DNA from: Polyangium sp. 6x1
GTDB taxonomy: Bacteria; Myxococcota_A; Polyangia; Polyangiales; Polyangiaceae
DNA length: 64,000 bases
Assembly (NCBI RefSeq): GCF_029946515.1
Contig: NZ_JARZHH010000034.1
Span: 1-64,000, forward strand
Reading direction: 5' to 3'
Below the pieces are notes generated by a model. It was not told where the DNA came from and searched no databases. It was given only the letters and a program-made list of their open reading frames with translations. The position numbers and the translations under genes are program-made. Below, in pieces: positions 35,318 to 43,682 of the stretch (its first letter is position 1; the number at the start of each line of letters is the position of its first letter).

Positions 35318-35887
35318 TCACTGACCGATGAGCGCCTTGATCTCCTCGGCGATCTTGTCCTCTTCGCCCTCGCCGTAGCCGGCGTGCATGTGGCGGATCG
35401 TGCCCGTCTTGTCGACGACGAACGCGGTCGGCATCTTGGGCGGGCTGTAGGCCTTCGCGGCGCTCTTGTTCTTGTCCCAGACGACCGAGAACTTCACGCC
35501 CGTCGCCTTGACGAACTCCTCGAGCTTGGCCTTGTCCGTGTCCTCTTCGTCGACGCTCACCGCGATGACGCTGAGGTCGCCGCCGAACTGATCGACGAGC
35601 TCCTGGTACTTCGGGAACGACTTCTTGCACGGGCCGCAGTACGTCGCCCAGAAGTCGATGATGGTCACCTTCCCGGCGGCTTCCTTCACGCTCTTCGGGC
35701 CCTCGCCGGTGACCGCCTCGGCGGTGAACTCGGGCGCCGGCTTCCCGACGAGGTCGCCCTCGGCGCCTCCGGTCTCTGCACCGCCGCCCGACGCGGCGCC
35801 GCCGCCGCACGCGGCGAGGGTGAGCGAGAGGGCCGCGCCCATGACGAGCGCGCTGAGGGTGCGGACAATCGACGATCTCGAGCTCAT
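35318..35887 (-). CDS. TlpA-like thioredoxin lipoprotein
   Basis: 189 residues with lipobox LAAC (Cys27), a Gly/Ala-rich linker and a thioredoxin fold with CGPC at 84-87 (FWATYCGPCKKSF) and the cis-Pro segment KMPTAFVVD. It belongs to the TlpA/ResA/AhpC-TSA reductase group that keeps periplasmic cysteines reduced, for example on apocytochromes before heme attachment. It is divergent from the cluster of heme-motif lipoproteins at 36059-40433 across a 170-base region, which fits such a role. Confidence 0.9.
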   Translation of the reverse strand: MSSRSSIVRTLSALVMGAALSLTLAACGGGAASGGGAETGGAEGDLVGKPAPEFTAEAVTGEGPKSVKEAAGKVTIIDFWATYCGPCKKSFPKYQELVDQFGGDLSVIAVSVDEEDTDKAKLEEFVKATGVKFSVVWDKNKSAAKAYSPPKMPTAFVVDKTGTIRHMHAGYGEGEEDKIAEEIKALIGQ

Positions 35888-36058
35888 TCAGGTCTCCTGG
35901 TTTGCTAACACGGCGCTCTTTGCGCTCGGAAACTGCGGCTTCGGGCCTCTTTCGCGCGAGCACGACGGGCCCTTTGAACCGCGCGCACGGCGCGAGCTTA
36001 CCTCAGCCCAAACCCACCCAGTCGACTTTGTGACGAACCAAGGGCACCATGCGAGGCC

Positions 36059-36661
36059 ATGTCCGCGAGAACCTCGCCCGGGGTCCGGTCGCGCCGTACC
36101 CTCCGCGCCGCCCTCGCCCTGATCCCCGCCCTCGCGTTTGCGGCGTTTGCCGGCTGCCAGGTCAGCGTTGGGGACCAGGCGTGCACCGAGCAGTCGATCG
36201 TCAACGACAAGGACGACGCTTGTCCCTACGGCCCGCCCGGAGGTCCCAAGGTCCGCGAGACCGGCTGCCCCGAGCTCACGATCCTCGACCCGTCGGCGTG
36301 CACGACCGCGCCGAGCTGGGCCGAGGTCTACTCGATCCTCACGGGCCCTTCGGCGGGCTGCACGATCGGCGGTTGTCACGGCGCGGCCCCGGGCGCGCGC
36401 GGCATCTTCCTCTCGCCCGACAGCTCCGACGCGTTTTACGATGAGCTCAAAGGGTACTCGGGCGCCCAGGGGTATCCCTACATCAACGAAGAGGACCCCT
36501 CGCGCTCCTGGATCCTCTGCAACCTTCAGGGCACGCCGGGCGGCGGCGCGCCGATGCCGCCTCCGAGCGGCCTGTCCGACACCGACTACGCCATCATCGA
36601 GCAGTGGGCGCTCTGCGGCCTGCGCCGAACGGGCGGAGGCAGCGGCGACGCCGGGCCGTGA
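36059..36661 (+). CDS. Lipoprotein with a CX4CH heme-type motif
   Basis: 200 residues; lipobox FAGC (Cys33). It has one motif C101-T-I-G-G-C106-H107: a four-residue spacing in place of CXXCH, as seen in some multiheme cytochromes. Several other Cys residues could form disulfides. It lies just upstream of the DUF4266 and DUF3570 genes. It may be a monoheme carrier or use the motif for another metal; heme attachment is not proven by sequence. The same CX4CH pattern recurs at 39891. Confidence 0.7.
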   Translation: MSARTSPGVRSRRTLRAALALIPALAFAAFAGCQVSVGDQACTEQSIVNDKDDACPYGPPGGPKVRETGCPELTILDPSACTTAPSWAEVYSILTGPSAGCTIGGCHGAAPGARGIFLSPDSSDAFYDELKGYSGAQGYPYINEEDPSRSWILCNLQGTPGGGAPMPPPSGLSDTDYAIIEQWALCGLRRTGGGSGDAGP

Positions 36662-36721
36662 CGCGGACCCCCTCAGAGGGGAGGGGACGCGCGATGCTGC
36701 ATGGGGATGAGGGAATCGTTC

Positions 36722-36753
36722 TTGACGCGGGGCGAGAAAAACCCCGTTATACA
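36722..36753 (+). promoter_or_regulatory. Possible promoter of the DUF4266 gene
   Basis: TTGACG at 36722-36727 and TATACA at 36748-36753 resemble -35 and -10 elements, and an inverted repeat CGGGG...CCCCG lies between them. The spacer is 20 bases, longer than the usual 16-18, so this is tentative. The gene start is 24 bases downstream of the -10. Confidence 0.35.
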
Positions 36754-36776
36754 AGAGAAAACCGGAGCTTCCCGCG

Positions 36777-37031
36777 ATGCTGAACGAAGACACCTCTGCC
36801 TCGCTCGTCGTGCGCGCCGGTCGCGCGCTTCTCGTGGTCCTCGTGCTCGGCGGAGGTCTCCTCGCGAGCACCGGCTGTGCGCCCGTCGCGCCGTATGAGC
36901 GCGGCAAGCTCGCGCACCCGACGATGACGGCCGCCGACATGTCCGGGTTCGGCGAGTCGCACCTGCGCGCCATCACCGAGGGCGCGGTCGGGGGCAGCGG
37001 CGGCACCGGCAGCGGTTGCGGCTGCAACTGA
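36777..37031 (+). CDS. DUF4266 small lipoprotein
   Basis: 84 residues; lipobox STGC (Cys34). The mature part, CAPVAPYERGKLAHPTM then a Gly-rich end with CGCN, is the DUF4266 signature. These small lipoproteins are consistently found with DUF3570 outer-membrane proteins and often with TlpA-type thioredoxins, in exactly the arrangement seen here. The terminal Cys-Gly-Cys could bind metal or be redox active. Its exact role is not known. Confidence 0.85.
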   Translation: MLNEDTSASLVVRAGRALLVVLVLGGGLLASTGCAPVAPYERGKLAHPTMTAADMSGFGESHLRAITEGAVGGSGGTGSGCGCN

Positions 37032-37105
37032 TCTCCTCCTCCCAGCCGAAGGTCGCCATCTTGTCGGATCCTTTTTTCTGGGGACGGGGCTATCGTGGCT
37101 TCCGC

Positions 37106-39304
37106 GTGATTCGCCGCCTCGCACAAGCCCTCCTCGCCCCGCTCGTCGCCGCCGCGATCACCTTGGCCCCCGCGCCTGCGAGCGCCGCGCCGAACGACGA
37201 GGAGGTCGAGGTCCTCGTCCAGACGGTGCTCGAGGCGAGCTACAAGGAAGGCAAGTACAAGGAAGCGCTCGACACGCTGAACCTCGCCAAGCAAGCGTGC
37301 GCGAAGAAGACCGCTTGCAGCACGAAGGTCCGCGCGAAGCTCTACGTCGCGCTCGGCACCGTGCTCGCGGGCGGCATGAAGAAGCCTGCCGACGCGAAGG
37401 CCGCCTTCGCCACCGCGATCAAGGAAGACCCGACCATCGCGCTCTTCCCTGAGTTCACCTCGCCCGAGATCGAGAAGGCGTGGAGTGAAGCGCGCTCCGG
37501 CGGCGCCTCGAGCGGCGGTAGCCCGGACACGAAAGACCCCAAGGCCGCGGCCGGCGCGTCGGGTGGTTCGAAGAAGCTCAAGGTCACGTACGACGGCCAG
37601 GCGCCGGCGCGCGGCTGGCGCACCGGCGAGGGCTCGTTCTACTACGAGCAGGCGATCCAGGCCGAGAAGGCGCGCGAGTGGCTCGACTGCGCCACGTACG
37701 GCCGGGCCTCCTACGAGGCCGAGGATCGCACCTCGACGCTCTTCCTCGTCGCCGGGTGTGAGGCGCGCGCGGGCCTCTGGGTCGAGGCCCTCGCCGACTA
37801 CGAGGCCACGGTCGAGGCTGCGTCGCGCAAGAACATCCGCCAGATGAGCGCGCAGGCCCAGCGCCGCGCCGACGAGCTCCGCGCCAAGATCCCGAAGATC
37901 GTCGTCCAGAAGCCGGCGAACGCGACGGACCTCAAGATCCGCTTGAACGGCGCCACGCTCAGCGAGGATCAGCTCGGCGCCGAGATCCCCGTGAACCCCG
38001 GCGAACGTACGGTCGTCGCGACGGGCAAGGTGAACGGCGCCGAGCAGTCCTTCGAGCAGACGGTGAACGTCGCCGAGGGCGAGACGGCCACGGTCGAGGT
38101 CAAGCTCGTGCCGAAGGGCAAGGCGATCGACCGCGCGCTCGTCAAGTGCATGCAGGACGCGCAGACGCAGGACCAGTTCGACGACTGCATCGCGAAGAGC
38201 CGCAAGCTGCCCTTGAACCTCAAGTTCGGCCTGGAGTTCTCGGCGTACCACGACTCGGACAAGGTCGACGTCGTCAGCCCGACGGTCTTCTTCAACGTCG
38301 AGAACCCGACGAGCGGCTGGGGTTTTGGTGGCTCGTTCCTCGTCGACGTCGTCACGGCCGCGTCGACGGACATCGTGGCCACGGCCTCGCCGCGCTGGAC
38401 CGAGCAGCGCTACGTGCCCGCGCTCGGCGGCCACAAGAAGTTCGGCGACGTCGACGTGAACCTGCACGCGGCGATGTCGATCGAGCCCGACTACCTGGCG
38501 ACGAGCGTCGGCACCACGGTCGCGATCGACCTCAAGCAGAAGACGGTCACGCCGAGCCTGAGCTACGACTTCTCGTACGACATCGCGGGCCGATCGGGCA
38601 CGAGCTACGAGGTCTTCTCGCGGCGCATCCAGCGCCACGCGCTCGACCTCGCCTCGTCGTTCGTGCTCGACAAGAGCTCGATCCTGACCACGAACTTCAG
38701 CGCGGTCATCGAGTCGGGCGACAGCTCCAAGCCCTACCGCTACATCCCGACGTTCTCGCCGGACATCGCCCCGCGCGTCTTGCCGGGACAGTCGCTCGCG
38801 ACGGTGAACTTTTACAGGAACCCCGAGCGCATCCTCGAACAGCTCCCGCTCAGCCGACAGCGCTTCGCGCTCGCCGCCCGCTACGCGCACCGCTTCTCTG
38901 CGAGCACGCTGCGCGCCGAGGAGCGGCTCTACGCCGACAGCTGGGGCCTCAAGGCCACGACGACGGACCTCCGTTACCTCTTCGACGTCGGCAAGAACGT
39001 GCGCATCTGGCCGCATTTCCGCTTCCACGCGCAGACGGGCGCGGCCTTCTGGCAACTCGCGTACGTGGCCGAACGGACGCCCACGGGCCTGCAAGTGCCT
39101 GCGCTGCGCACCGGCGATCGCGAGCTCGGGCCGCTGCTCGGCGTGACGGGTGGTCTCGGCACGCGCATCGCGTTCGGCGAGAACAAGAACTGGGGCCTCA
39201 TCGCGAGCGGCGACGTGATCTACACGCGTTTTTTGAACACGCTCTTCATCCTGCAGCGCTTTGGTTACTTCGGCGCGCTCACGCTGGAGGTCGACGTCGA
39301 ATGA
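37106..39304 (+). CDS. DUF3570 outer-membrane barrel with N-terminal TPR and PEGA-like domains
   Basis: 732 residues from GTG 37106, which places the signal peptide (VIRRLAQALLAPLVAAAITLAPAP) at the N terminus; the frame runs on upstream over DUF4266. Residues 30-150 and 185-270 are helical TPR-like segments, joined by a Gly/Ser linker; 275-365 form a PEGA-like beta domain (ATDLKIRLNGATLS). Residues 380-732 match DUF3570, a transmembrane beta-barrel with alternating strands to the last aromatic residues. Fusion of a periplasmic adaptor to DUF3570 is not usual. It overlaps the next gene by an ATGA, so it is part of an operon. Confidence 0.8.
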   Translation: MIRRLAQALLAPLVAAAITLAPAPASAAPNDEEVEVLVQTVLEASYKEGKYKEALDTLNLAKQACAKKTACSTKVRAKLYVALGTVLAGGMKKPADAKAAFATAIKEDPTIALFPEFTSPEIEKAWSEARSGGASSGGSPDTKDPKAAAGASGGSKKLKVTYDGQAPARGWRTGEGSFYYEQAIQAEKAREWLDCATYGRASYEAEDRTSTLFLVAGCEARAGLWVEALADYEATVEAASRKNIRQMSAQAQRRADELRAKIPKIVVQKPANATDLKIRLNGATLSEDQLGAEIPVNPGERTVVATGKVNGAEQSFEQTVNVAEGETATVEVKLVPKGKAIDRALVKCMQDAQTQDQFDDCIAKSRKLPLNLKFGLEFSAYHDSDKVDVVSPTVFFNVENPTSGWGFGGSFLVDVVTAASTDIVATASPRWTEQRYVPALGGHKKFGDVDVNLHAAMSIEPDYLATSVGTTVAIDLKQKTVTPSLSYDFSYDIAGRSGTSYEVFSRRIQRHALDLASSFVLDKSSILTTNFSAVIESGDSSKPYRYIPTFSPDIAPRVLPGQSLATVNFYRNPERILEQLPLSRQRFALAARYAHRFSASTLRAEERLYADSWGLKATTTDLRYLFDVGKNVRIWPHFRFHAQTGAAFWQLAYVAERTPTGLQVPALRTGDRELGPLLGVTGGLGTRIAFGENKNWGLIASGDVIYTRFLNTLFILQRFGYFGALTLEVDVE

Positions 39305-39894
39305 TGACGGTCCGAACCGCCCTCGCCTCGTCGCTCCTCGTCCTCGGCGCGATCGGCATGTTCGTCGGCTGCGGCAACCGCGCCGTCGACGAGCGCATCG
39401 CCGCGCTCGGCGACGAGGACCCGAACGTCCCCGTCGGCGAGTTTCATCGCCCCGGACAGCCTTGCCTGCTCTGCCATGGCGAGTACCTGCGGGAGCACCC
39501 GATCATGAGCGTCGGCGGGACGATCTACGCGTACCCGACGCAGACAGCCGAGCAAAAGCCGCTGCCCGTCAAGGGCGTGAAGGTCAAGCTGACCGACTCG
39601 TTCGGCGAGCAATACGAGGTCGGCACGAACTGCGCGGGCAATTTCTTCGTCGAAGCGGAGAAGTGGGACCCGGCATTTCCGCTGCGCGCCGAGATCGAGT
39701 ACCCGGTGCCCGGCGCGCTGGAGAGCACGAAGCGCGTGGTCATGTCGACGCGCATCAGCCGCGACGGATCGTGCGCGGGTTGCCATACGAGCACGCGGAC
39801 CCAGGGTTCGCCCGGGTGGGTGACGTGCGCCGAGGCCGAGACGGAGCCGCCGTTCCCGCCGCAAGACGCAGCATGCCCGGGAGCCCCGAAATGA
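39301..39894 (+). CDS. Dihaem-motif lipoprotein
   Basis: 197 residues; lipobox FVGC (Cys24). It has two CXXCH sites, C55-L-L-C-H and C158-A-G-C-H, with a beta-rich domain between them (TDSFGEQYEVGTNCAGNFF), like a carboxypeptidase-regulatory module. It starts inside the stop of the barrel gene (ATGA) and ends in another ATGA overlap with the next gene. It is likely a dihaem electron carrier attached to the outer membrane and working with the DUF3570 barrel. Confidence 0.8.
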   Translation: MMTVRTALASSLLVLGAIGMFVGCGNRAVDERIAALGDEDPNVPVGEFHRPGQPCLLCHGEYLREHPIMSVGGTIYAYPTQTAEQKPLPVKGVKVKLTDSFGEQYEVGTNCAGNFFVEAEKWDPAFPLRAEIEYPVPGALESTKRVVMSTRISRDGSCAGCHTSTRTQGSPGWVTCAEAETEPPFPPQDAACPGAPK

Positions 39895-40433
39895 ACACAC
39901 GACGCAAGGCGAGCCTTCTTTGCTTCGGCGTGACGCTCTTCGTCGCCGCTGGTTGCGGCGATCTGGGCCCTGCGGTGAACGAAATCGCGGCGCCGCCCTT
40001 CGACCCGACCTCGTTCCGTGCGGTCTCGGCGGTCCTCGAGCGCCGCTGCGGCACGCTCGATTGTCACGGCCACGCCGCGCGGCCGCTGCGGCTCTATGGG
40101 CAATACGGGCTGCGCCGGTACGAGGAGCGCAATTCGCCGAACGTCGAGAACTACGACGAATACTATTCGGGCGGGAAGGAGCCGACGACGCTGGCCGAGC
40201 TGGAAGACAATTACCGCTCGATCCTGGCGCTCGAACCGGAGCTTTCGGCGAAGGTCTTCGCGAAGACGGCGGACCCCGAGGTGCTGTCGATCGTGCGGAA
40301 GGCGCGATTGCGCGAGAAACACAAGGGCGGGCTCTTGTGGAACAAAGGCGACCCCGGGGACGTGTGCATGGTCAACTGGCTGACGGGGAATACCGATACG
40401 ACGCAGTGCGAGGTCGAGCTGGGTCACCCCTGA
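39891..40433 (+). CDS. Lipoprotein with CX4CH motif
   Basis: 180 residues; lipobox AAGC (Cys22). The single heme-like motif is C53-G-T-L-D-C58-H59, again CX4CH, inside an ERRCGTLDCHG block. The rest is helical. It is the last gene of the translationally coupled set that starts with the barrel gene. Together with 36059 and 39301 it gives four heme-type sites in one cluster. Whether hemes are attached to CX4CH here is unproven. Confidence 0.7.
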   Translation: MNTRRKASLLCFGVTLFVAAGCGDLGPAVNEIAAPPFDPTSFRAVSAVLERRCGTLDCHGHAARPLRLYGQYGLRRYEERNSPNVENYDEYYSGGKEPTTLAELEDNYRSILALEPELSAKVFAKTADPEVLSIVRKARLREKHKGGLLWNKGDPGDVCMVNWLTGNTDTTQCEVELGHP

Positions 40434-40514
40434 GTCCGTCGGCCATGGACGGCTGACGACCCCGCGCGGCTGCATTAGGCTCCCTCCTGAGGACATCATC
40501 CAGGGGAGGGGCTC

Positions 40515-41039
40515 ATGATGCGTGCTCGATTGGCGGGTATTCTCGCTCTCTCAGGCTTTCTCGCGATTCTCGGGTCTTTCTCGCCCTCGGCGCGGGCCGA
40601 ATCTCGGCAGCAGGCCAGGGCGCAACGCGCGCCGCGGGCCAGGGCGACATTTCACGCGAACATCGACGCGCTCACGCGGCAGAACCAGGCCTATCGCCGG
40701 GTGCTCTTCACCGCGAAGCGGATGCAGGTCGTGGCCATGAGCATCCCGCCGGGAGGCGACATCGGGGAAGAGCAGCACAAGCATGTCGAGCAGGTGCTTT
40801 TCCTCGTCGAGGGAGAAGGAAAAGTCGTCGTCAATGGCGTCGCGTCGCCGTTCCGGCCTGGTGACGTGGTGCTCGTGACGCCCGGCGTCCGCCACAATTT
40901 CATCAATACCGGCAAGACGCCGCTCAAGCTGTATACGCTCTACGCGCCCCCGAACCACATCCCCGGGCGGGTCCAGCAGACGAAGGCGAATGCAGAGGCG
41001 GACCGCGAAGACGAGGCGTTCGGCGCGCAGGTTCGGTGA
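40515..41039 (+). CDS. Secreted cupin protein
   Basis: 174 residues with a Sec signal (LAGILALSGFLAILGSFSPSARA). The cupin core has motif 1 with His and Glu (GGDIGEEQHKHVEQVLFLVEG) and motif 2 (GDVVLVTPGVRHNFINTG), so the metal ligands His-His-Glu-His are present. Possible roles are a periplasmic sugar or phenolic-compound oxidoreductase or isomerase; no substrate can be assigned. A GGGGAGGGG ribosome site precedes the ATG. Confidence 0.8.
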   Translation: MMRARLAGILALSGFLAILGSFSPSARAESRQQARAQRAPRARATFHANIDALTRQNQAYRRVLFTAKRMQVVAMSIPPGGDIGEEQHKHVEQVLFLVEGEGKVVVNGVASPFRPGDVVLVTPGVRHNFINTGKTPLKLYTLYAPPNHIPGRVQQTKANAEADREDEAFGAQVR

Positions 41040-41344
41040 GGTTGTTCGTCGCCGGTCCGCCACGTCGAAATGTAGTCGCCGCCGCTCGCCTCTCGCCCCT
41101 TCCGTCCGGAACGAGGATCTGGAAAAACCAGGGGTGATCTGGTTCGAATTTTTTAATGCGGGTGCCGCATCGCCGTTAGCAGGGCGACGTGCGTACCACT
41201 TTTTCGCCGCCGAGAGCATGCTGCGGGGCATCATTGCACTGGATTCTGGCGTCGACCTGAGAGAGGCTGTCTTCCAGACACCCTACGGTCGGGGCCTCGG
41301 GGCGCCGGCCATTCCGCCTCTCGCGAGGCATGGAGACCGTGCTC
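41040..41344. other. Intergenic stretch with one weak terminator
   Basis: No gene is supported. At 41126-41154 AACCAG, a 7-base loop and CTGGTT are followed by CGAATTTTTT, a short-stem terminator for the cupin gene. The rest is a leader for the OmpA-like gene with nothing distinctive. Confidence 0.45.
41126..41154 (+). terminator. Short-stem terminator after the cupin gene
   Basis: Six-pair stem AACCAG/CTGGTT with a run of six T after CGAA. The stem is short but the T-run is the only one in the stretch. Located 90 bases after the cupin stop. Confidence 0.45.
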
Positions 41345-42133
41345 ATGAATCAACGCCTTCTCGTGATTCCGCTCCTTCTGGCCTCGTTCGCCTTGGGCTG
41401 CGGCCACTCCGAGGCCGAGTGGAGAGCGCAGCTCGCCAAGTACAACGAGCTTCAGGACTCCAGCGAAGCAAAGAAGGCCGAGCTGGAGAAGCAGCTCGCC
41501 GAAGCCAAGCAGCACGTTGCCGACCTCGAGAAGCAGCTCCAGGACGCCGGCGCGGACGTGAAGAAGATGAGCTCGACGCTCGAGGACCAGGAGAAGGCCC
41601 TCGCCGAGTACAAGGCCCGCGCCAAGCAGCTCGAGGCCATCAAGGCGCGCTTCGACCTCCTGCGCAAGAAGCTCGACGAGCTGACCAAGCTCGGCCTCGC
41701 GGTCAGCATCCGCAGGAACCGCATGGTCATCTCGCTCCCGGGCGACGTGCTCTTCGATACGGGCAAGGTCGAGCTGAAGAAGGAAGGCGAGGACATCCTC
41801 AAGAAGGTCGCCCAGGTCGTCAAGGCCGACAAATCCCTGGTCGATCGTGATTACCAGGTCGCTGGTCACACCGATAACCAGCCCCTCAATGGCGGCCCGT
41901 ACCAGGACAACTGGGGCCTGTCCTTGATGCGCGCCCGCTCGGTGCTCTTGTTCCTGGTGGGCAAGGGCGGGGCGCTGCCGCGCTCGCACTGGAGCGCCGC
42001 GGGCTTCGCCGACACCGACCCGGTGGCGAACAACGGCACGAAGGACGGGCAGCAGAAGAATCGGCGCTGCGATCTCATCGTCGTGCCCGACGTCGACGAA
42101 ATGATCGATCTCACCAAGCTCACGAAGGAGTGA
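41345..42133 (+). CDS. OmpA/MotB-domain coiled-coil lipoprotein
   Basis: 262 residues from ATG 41345; lipobox ALGC (Cys19). Residues 25-120 are a long charged coiled coil (heptads of Lys/Glu/Leu). Residues 125-250 are an OmpA-like peptidoglycan-binding domain with VLFDTGKVELKKEG, GHTDNQPL and SLMRARSVLLFLV, all expected of this family. It would span from the outer membrane lipid anchor to the peptidoglycan. It resembles Myxococcus-type OmpA lipoproteins that tie the outer membrane to the wall. Confidence 0.9.
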   Translation: MNQRLLVIPLLLASFALGCGHSEAEWRAQLAKYNELQDSSEAKKAELEKQLAEAKQHVADLEKQLQDAGADVKKMSSTLEDQEKALAEYKARAKQLEAIKARFDLLRKKLDELTKLGLAVSIRRNRMVISLPGDVLFDTGKVELKKEGEDILKKVAQVVKADKSLVDRDYQVAGHTDNQPLNGGPYQDNWGLSLMRARSVLLFLVGKGGALPRSHWSAAGFADTDPVANNGTKDGQQKNRRCDLIVVPDVDEMIDLTKLTKE

Positions 42134-42274
42134 GCGCCCGGGGCCGCGCCGCGGCTCCCTTCACTCGGCCGCCGGTCACCTCCGAGGTCCGCGCCCCTGG
42201 CGGTCTGCGCGGGAGCCACATGCTCCTGCCAGAAACGTGACCCGGGTGACCGAGCGGTACTATCGTCCCCCACC

Positions 42275-42985
42275 ATGAATGTTCGAGGGACGTTGGCCGT
42301 GATCGCCGTGCTCGCGGCGGCTGTGGCCGGGACCGTCGCTTCCCCCGCTCGCGCCCAGAATGCCCAAGCCTCCGCCCGCGCCAGACAGCCGGTGATGGAG
42401 GTGATCCGCCGGATCGATCAGCGCCTACGGACCACGCGCTACGTACACGTCACGCGTGTCGACGAGCGCGTGGGGCGCTACGATTTCGACTGTTCTGGCA
42501 TGGCCGCGTGGGTGCTCTCCCGAGCGGCCCCTTCCGCCCACGCCGCCGTGATGCGGCGCAACGGGAATGGTCGCCCGGTGGCCCGCGACTACCATGATGT
42601 GATCGCTGCCGCGCCGAAGGATCGTTCGCGCGGACCATGGCTGCGCGTGGCGCGAATGGCCGACGTCCGCCCCGGCGACGTCCTTGCGTGGCGCAAACCA
42701 TCCACCATCGTGTCGCAGAATACGGGGCACGTCGCGTTCGTCGTCGCGCCCCCGCAGCGGCTCGATCGCGCCGGCCACCGCTATCTGGTGCGTATCGTCG
42801 ACGCGACGTCGATTCCACATGGCGACGATACGCGCGCGGAGGGCAAGCGAACCGGTTTCGGGTATGGCACCATGCTGCTGTACCTCGACGACCCGCACGG
42901 CGAGCCCACCGGGTTCGGCTGGTTTGGCTCTCCGAAACGTATCGATTTCCGCACGCATGTCGCGATTGGTCGCGCTGTCTTGTAG
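42275..42985 (+). CDS. NlpC/P60-like secreted hydrolase
   Basis: 236 residues with a signal peptide (LAVIAVLAAAVAGTVASPARA). Cys73 in YDFDCSGMAAWVL and His152 in TGHVAFVV match the Cys-His catalytic pair of the NlpC/P60 superfamily. The domain is a variant with extra loops (PRPGDVLAW-type). It probably cleaves a peptidoglycan stem peptide or acyl-amide bond in the periplasm or outside the cell. It is unlinked to obvious partners. Confidence 0.75.
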   Translation: MNVRGTLAVIAVLAAAVAGTVASPARAQNAQASARARQPVMEVIRRIDQRLRTTRYVHVTRVDERVGRYDFDCSGMAAWVLSRAAPSAHAAVMRRNGNGRPVARDYHDVIAAAPKDRSRGPWLRVARMADVRPGDVLAWRKPSTIVSQNTGHVAFVVAPPQRLDRAGHRYLVRIVDATSIPHGDDTRAEGKRTGFGYGTMLLYLDDPHGEPTGFGWFGSPKRIDFRTHVAIGRAVL

Positions 42986-43033
42986 CGACAGCGAACGGTC
43001 CGCCCTCATCCCTCCTCTCCGCCGGCGGCTTTT

Positions 43034-43402
43034 TTACTCCCAAGATCCTTCTTGTGGATCGAATTTGGCGAAAGACTCCGACCCCAGCGCCGCTTCCGAA
43101 GCCCATTGCGAGATCTCGAAGATGGCGTCGCTCCCTGCCGGGCACGAAAGAAAGAGCGCATAGGGTGTGAGGAGCGCCTCGGCACCGAAATCGGAGGAAA
43201 ACAGACGGCCTCGTTCGGTCTTCTTCTGTTCTTCCCACCCGAAGGCGAGCCGCTCGGTCAGCTCTTCCATTTCCGCTTCCGCGAAGCGATCGAGGACGTG
43301 CTCACCCAGCGCCTCGCGTTCGAGCGCTTCGAGCAGCTGACGTGTCTTCGTTTTGAACTTCGTCTGGATCCGGCGCGGGAGGATGTAAACGGCGTAGCTC
43401 AT
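43034..43402 (-). CDS. Small soluble hypothetical protein
   Basis: 122 residues from ATG 43402 (MSYAVYILPRRIQTKFKTK); the frame extends 22 codons upstream over GC-poor DNA. The sequence is charged and helical with an acidic middle (AEMEELTERLAFGWEEQKK). No family recognised. It marks the edge of the low-G+C island that starts about 43.4 kb. No clear ribosome site. Confidence 0.5.
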   Translation of the reverse strand: MSYAVYILPRRIQTKFKTKTRQLLEALEREALGEHVLDRFAEAEMEELTERLAFGWEEQKKTERGRLFSSDFGAEALLTPYALFLSCPAGSDAIFEISQWASEAALGSESFAKFDPQEGSWE

Positions 43403-43508
43403 GAGGGGGCATTCTAAAGGAGTGCGGCGTGTCATCCAATCCGTAGCATTGGGCGTCGCTGGCTCCACCTCCCGCGCGTCTTCATGTATGAGCCGTCTTT
43501 GTTTGTTT

Positions 43509-43532
43509 TACAACATCAACAATAACGTTGTA
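43509..43532. promoter_or_regulatory. TACAAC-N12-GTTGTA inverted repeat
   Basis: A perfect six-base inverted repeat, TACAAC at 43509-43514 and GTTGTA at 43527-43532, lies in a very AT-rich stretch (43501-43560 is 33% G+C, against about 80% at 2401-2460). It is 151 bases upstream of the pore-forming toxin start. The symmetry fits a dimeric regulator operator; the AT-rich DNA could also be a target of a xenogeneic silencer. Confidence 0.45.
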
Positions 43533-43682
43533 CTTGTCTACAGTAAGGTTCCACTTGATTGTGCCTCACGAAATGTGTAGTAAGCGATGGGTCTGTGCTG
43601 CGGCTAACTGCTGTTCATGAGGGGAGCGCCATGCCGCAGTCGAACGACGATCGCCCGTCGCGGTGATCGCTTGAGGAGCACC

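Noticed and set aside
41040..41344. Possible riboswitch leader of the OmpA-like gene
   Set aside because: Only a short-stem terminator and scattered weak pairings can be seen; no known riboswitch core was recognised.
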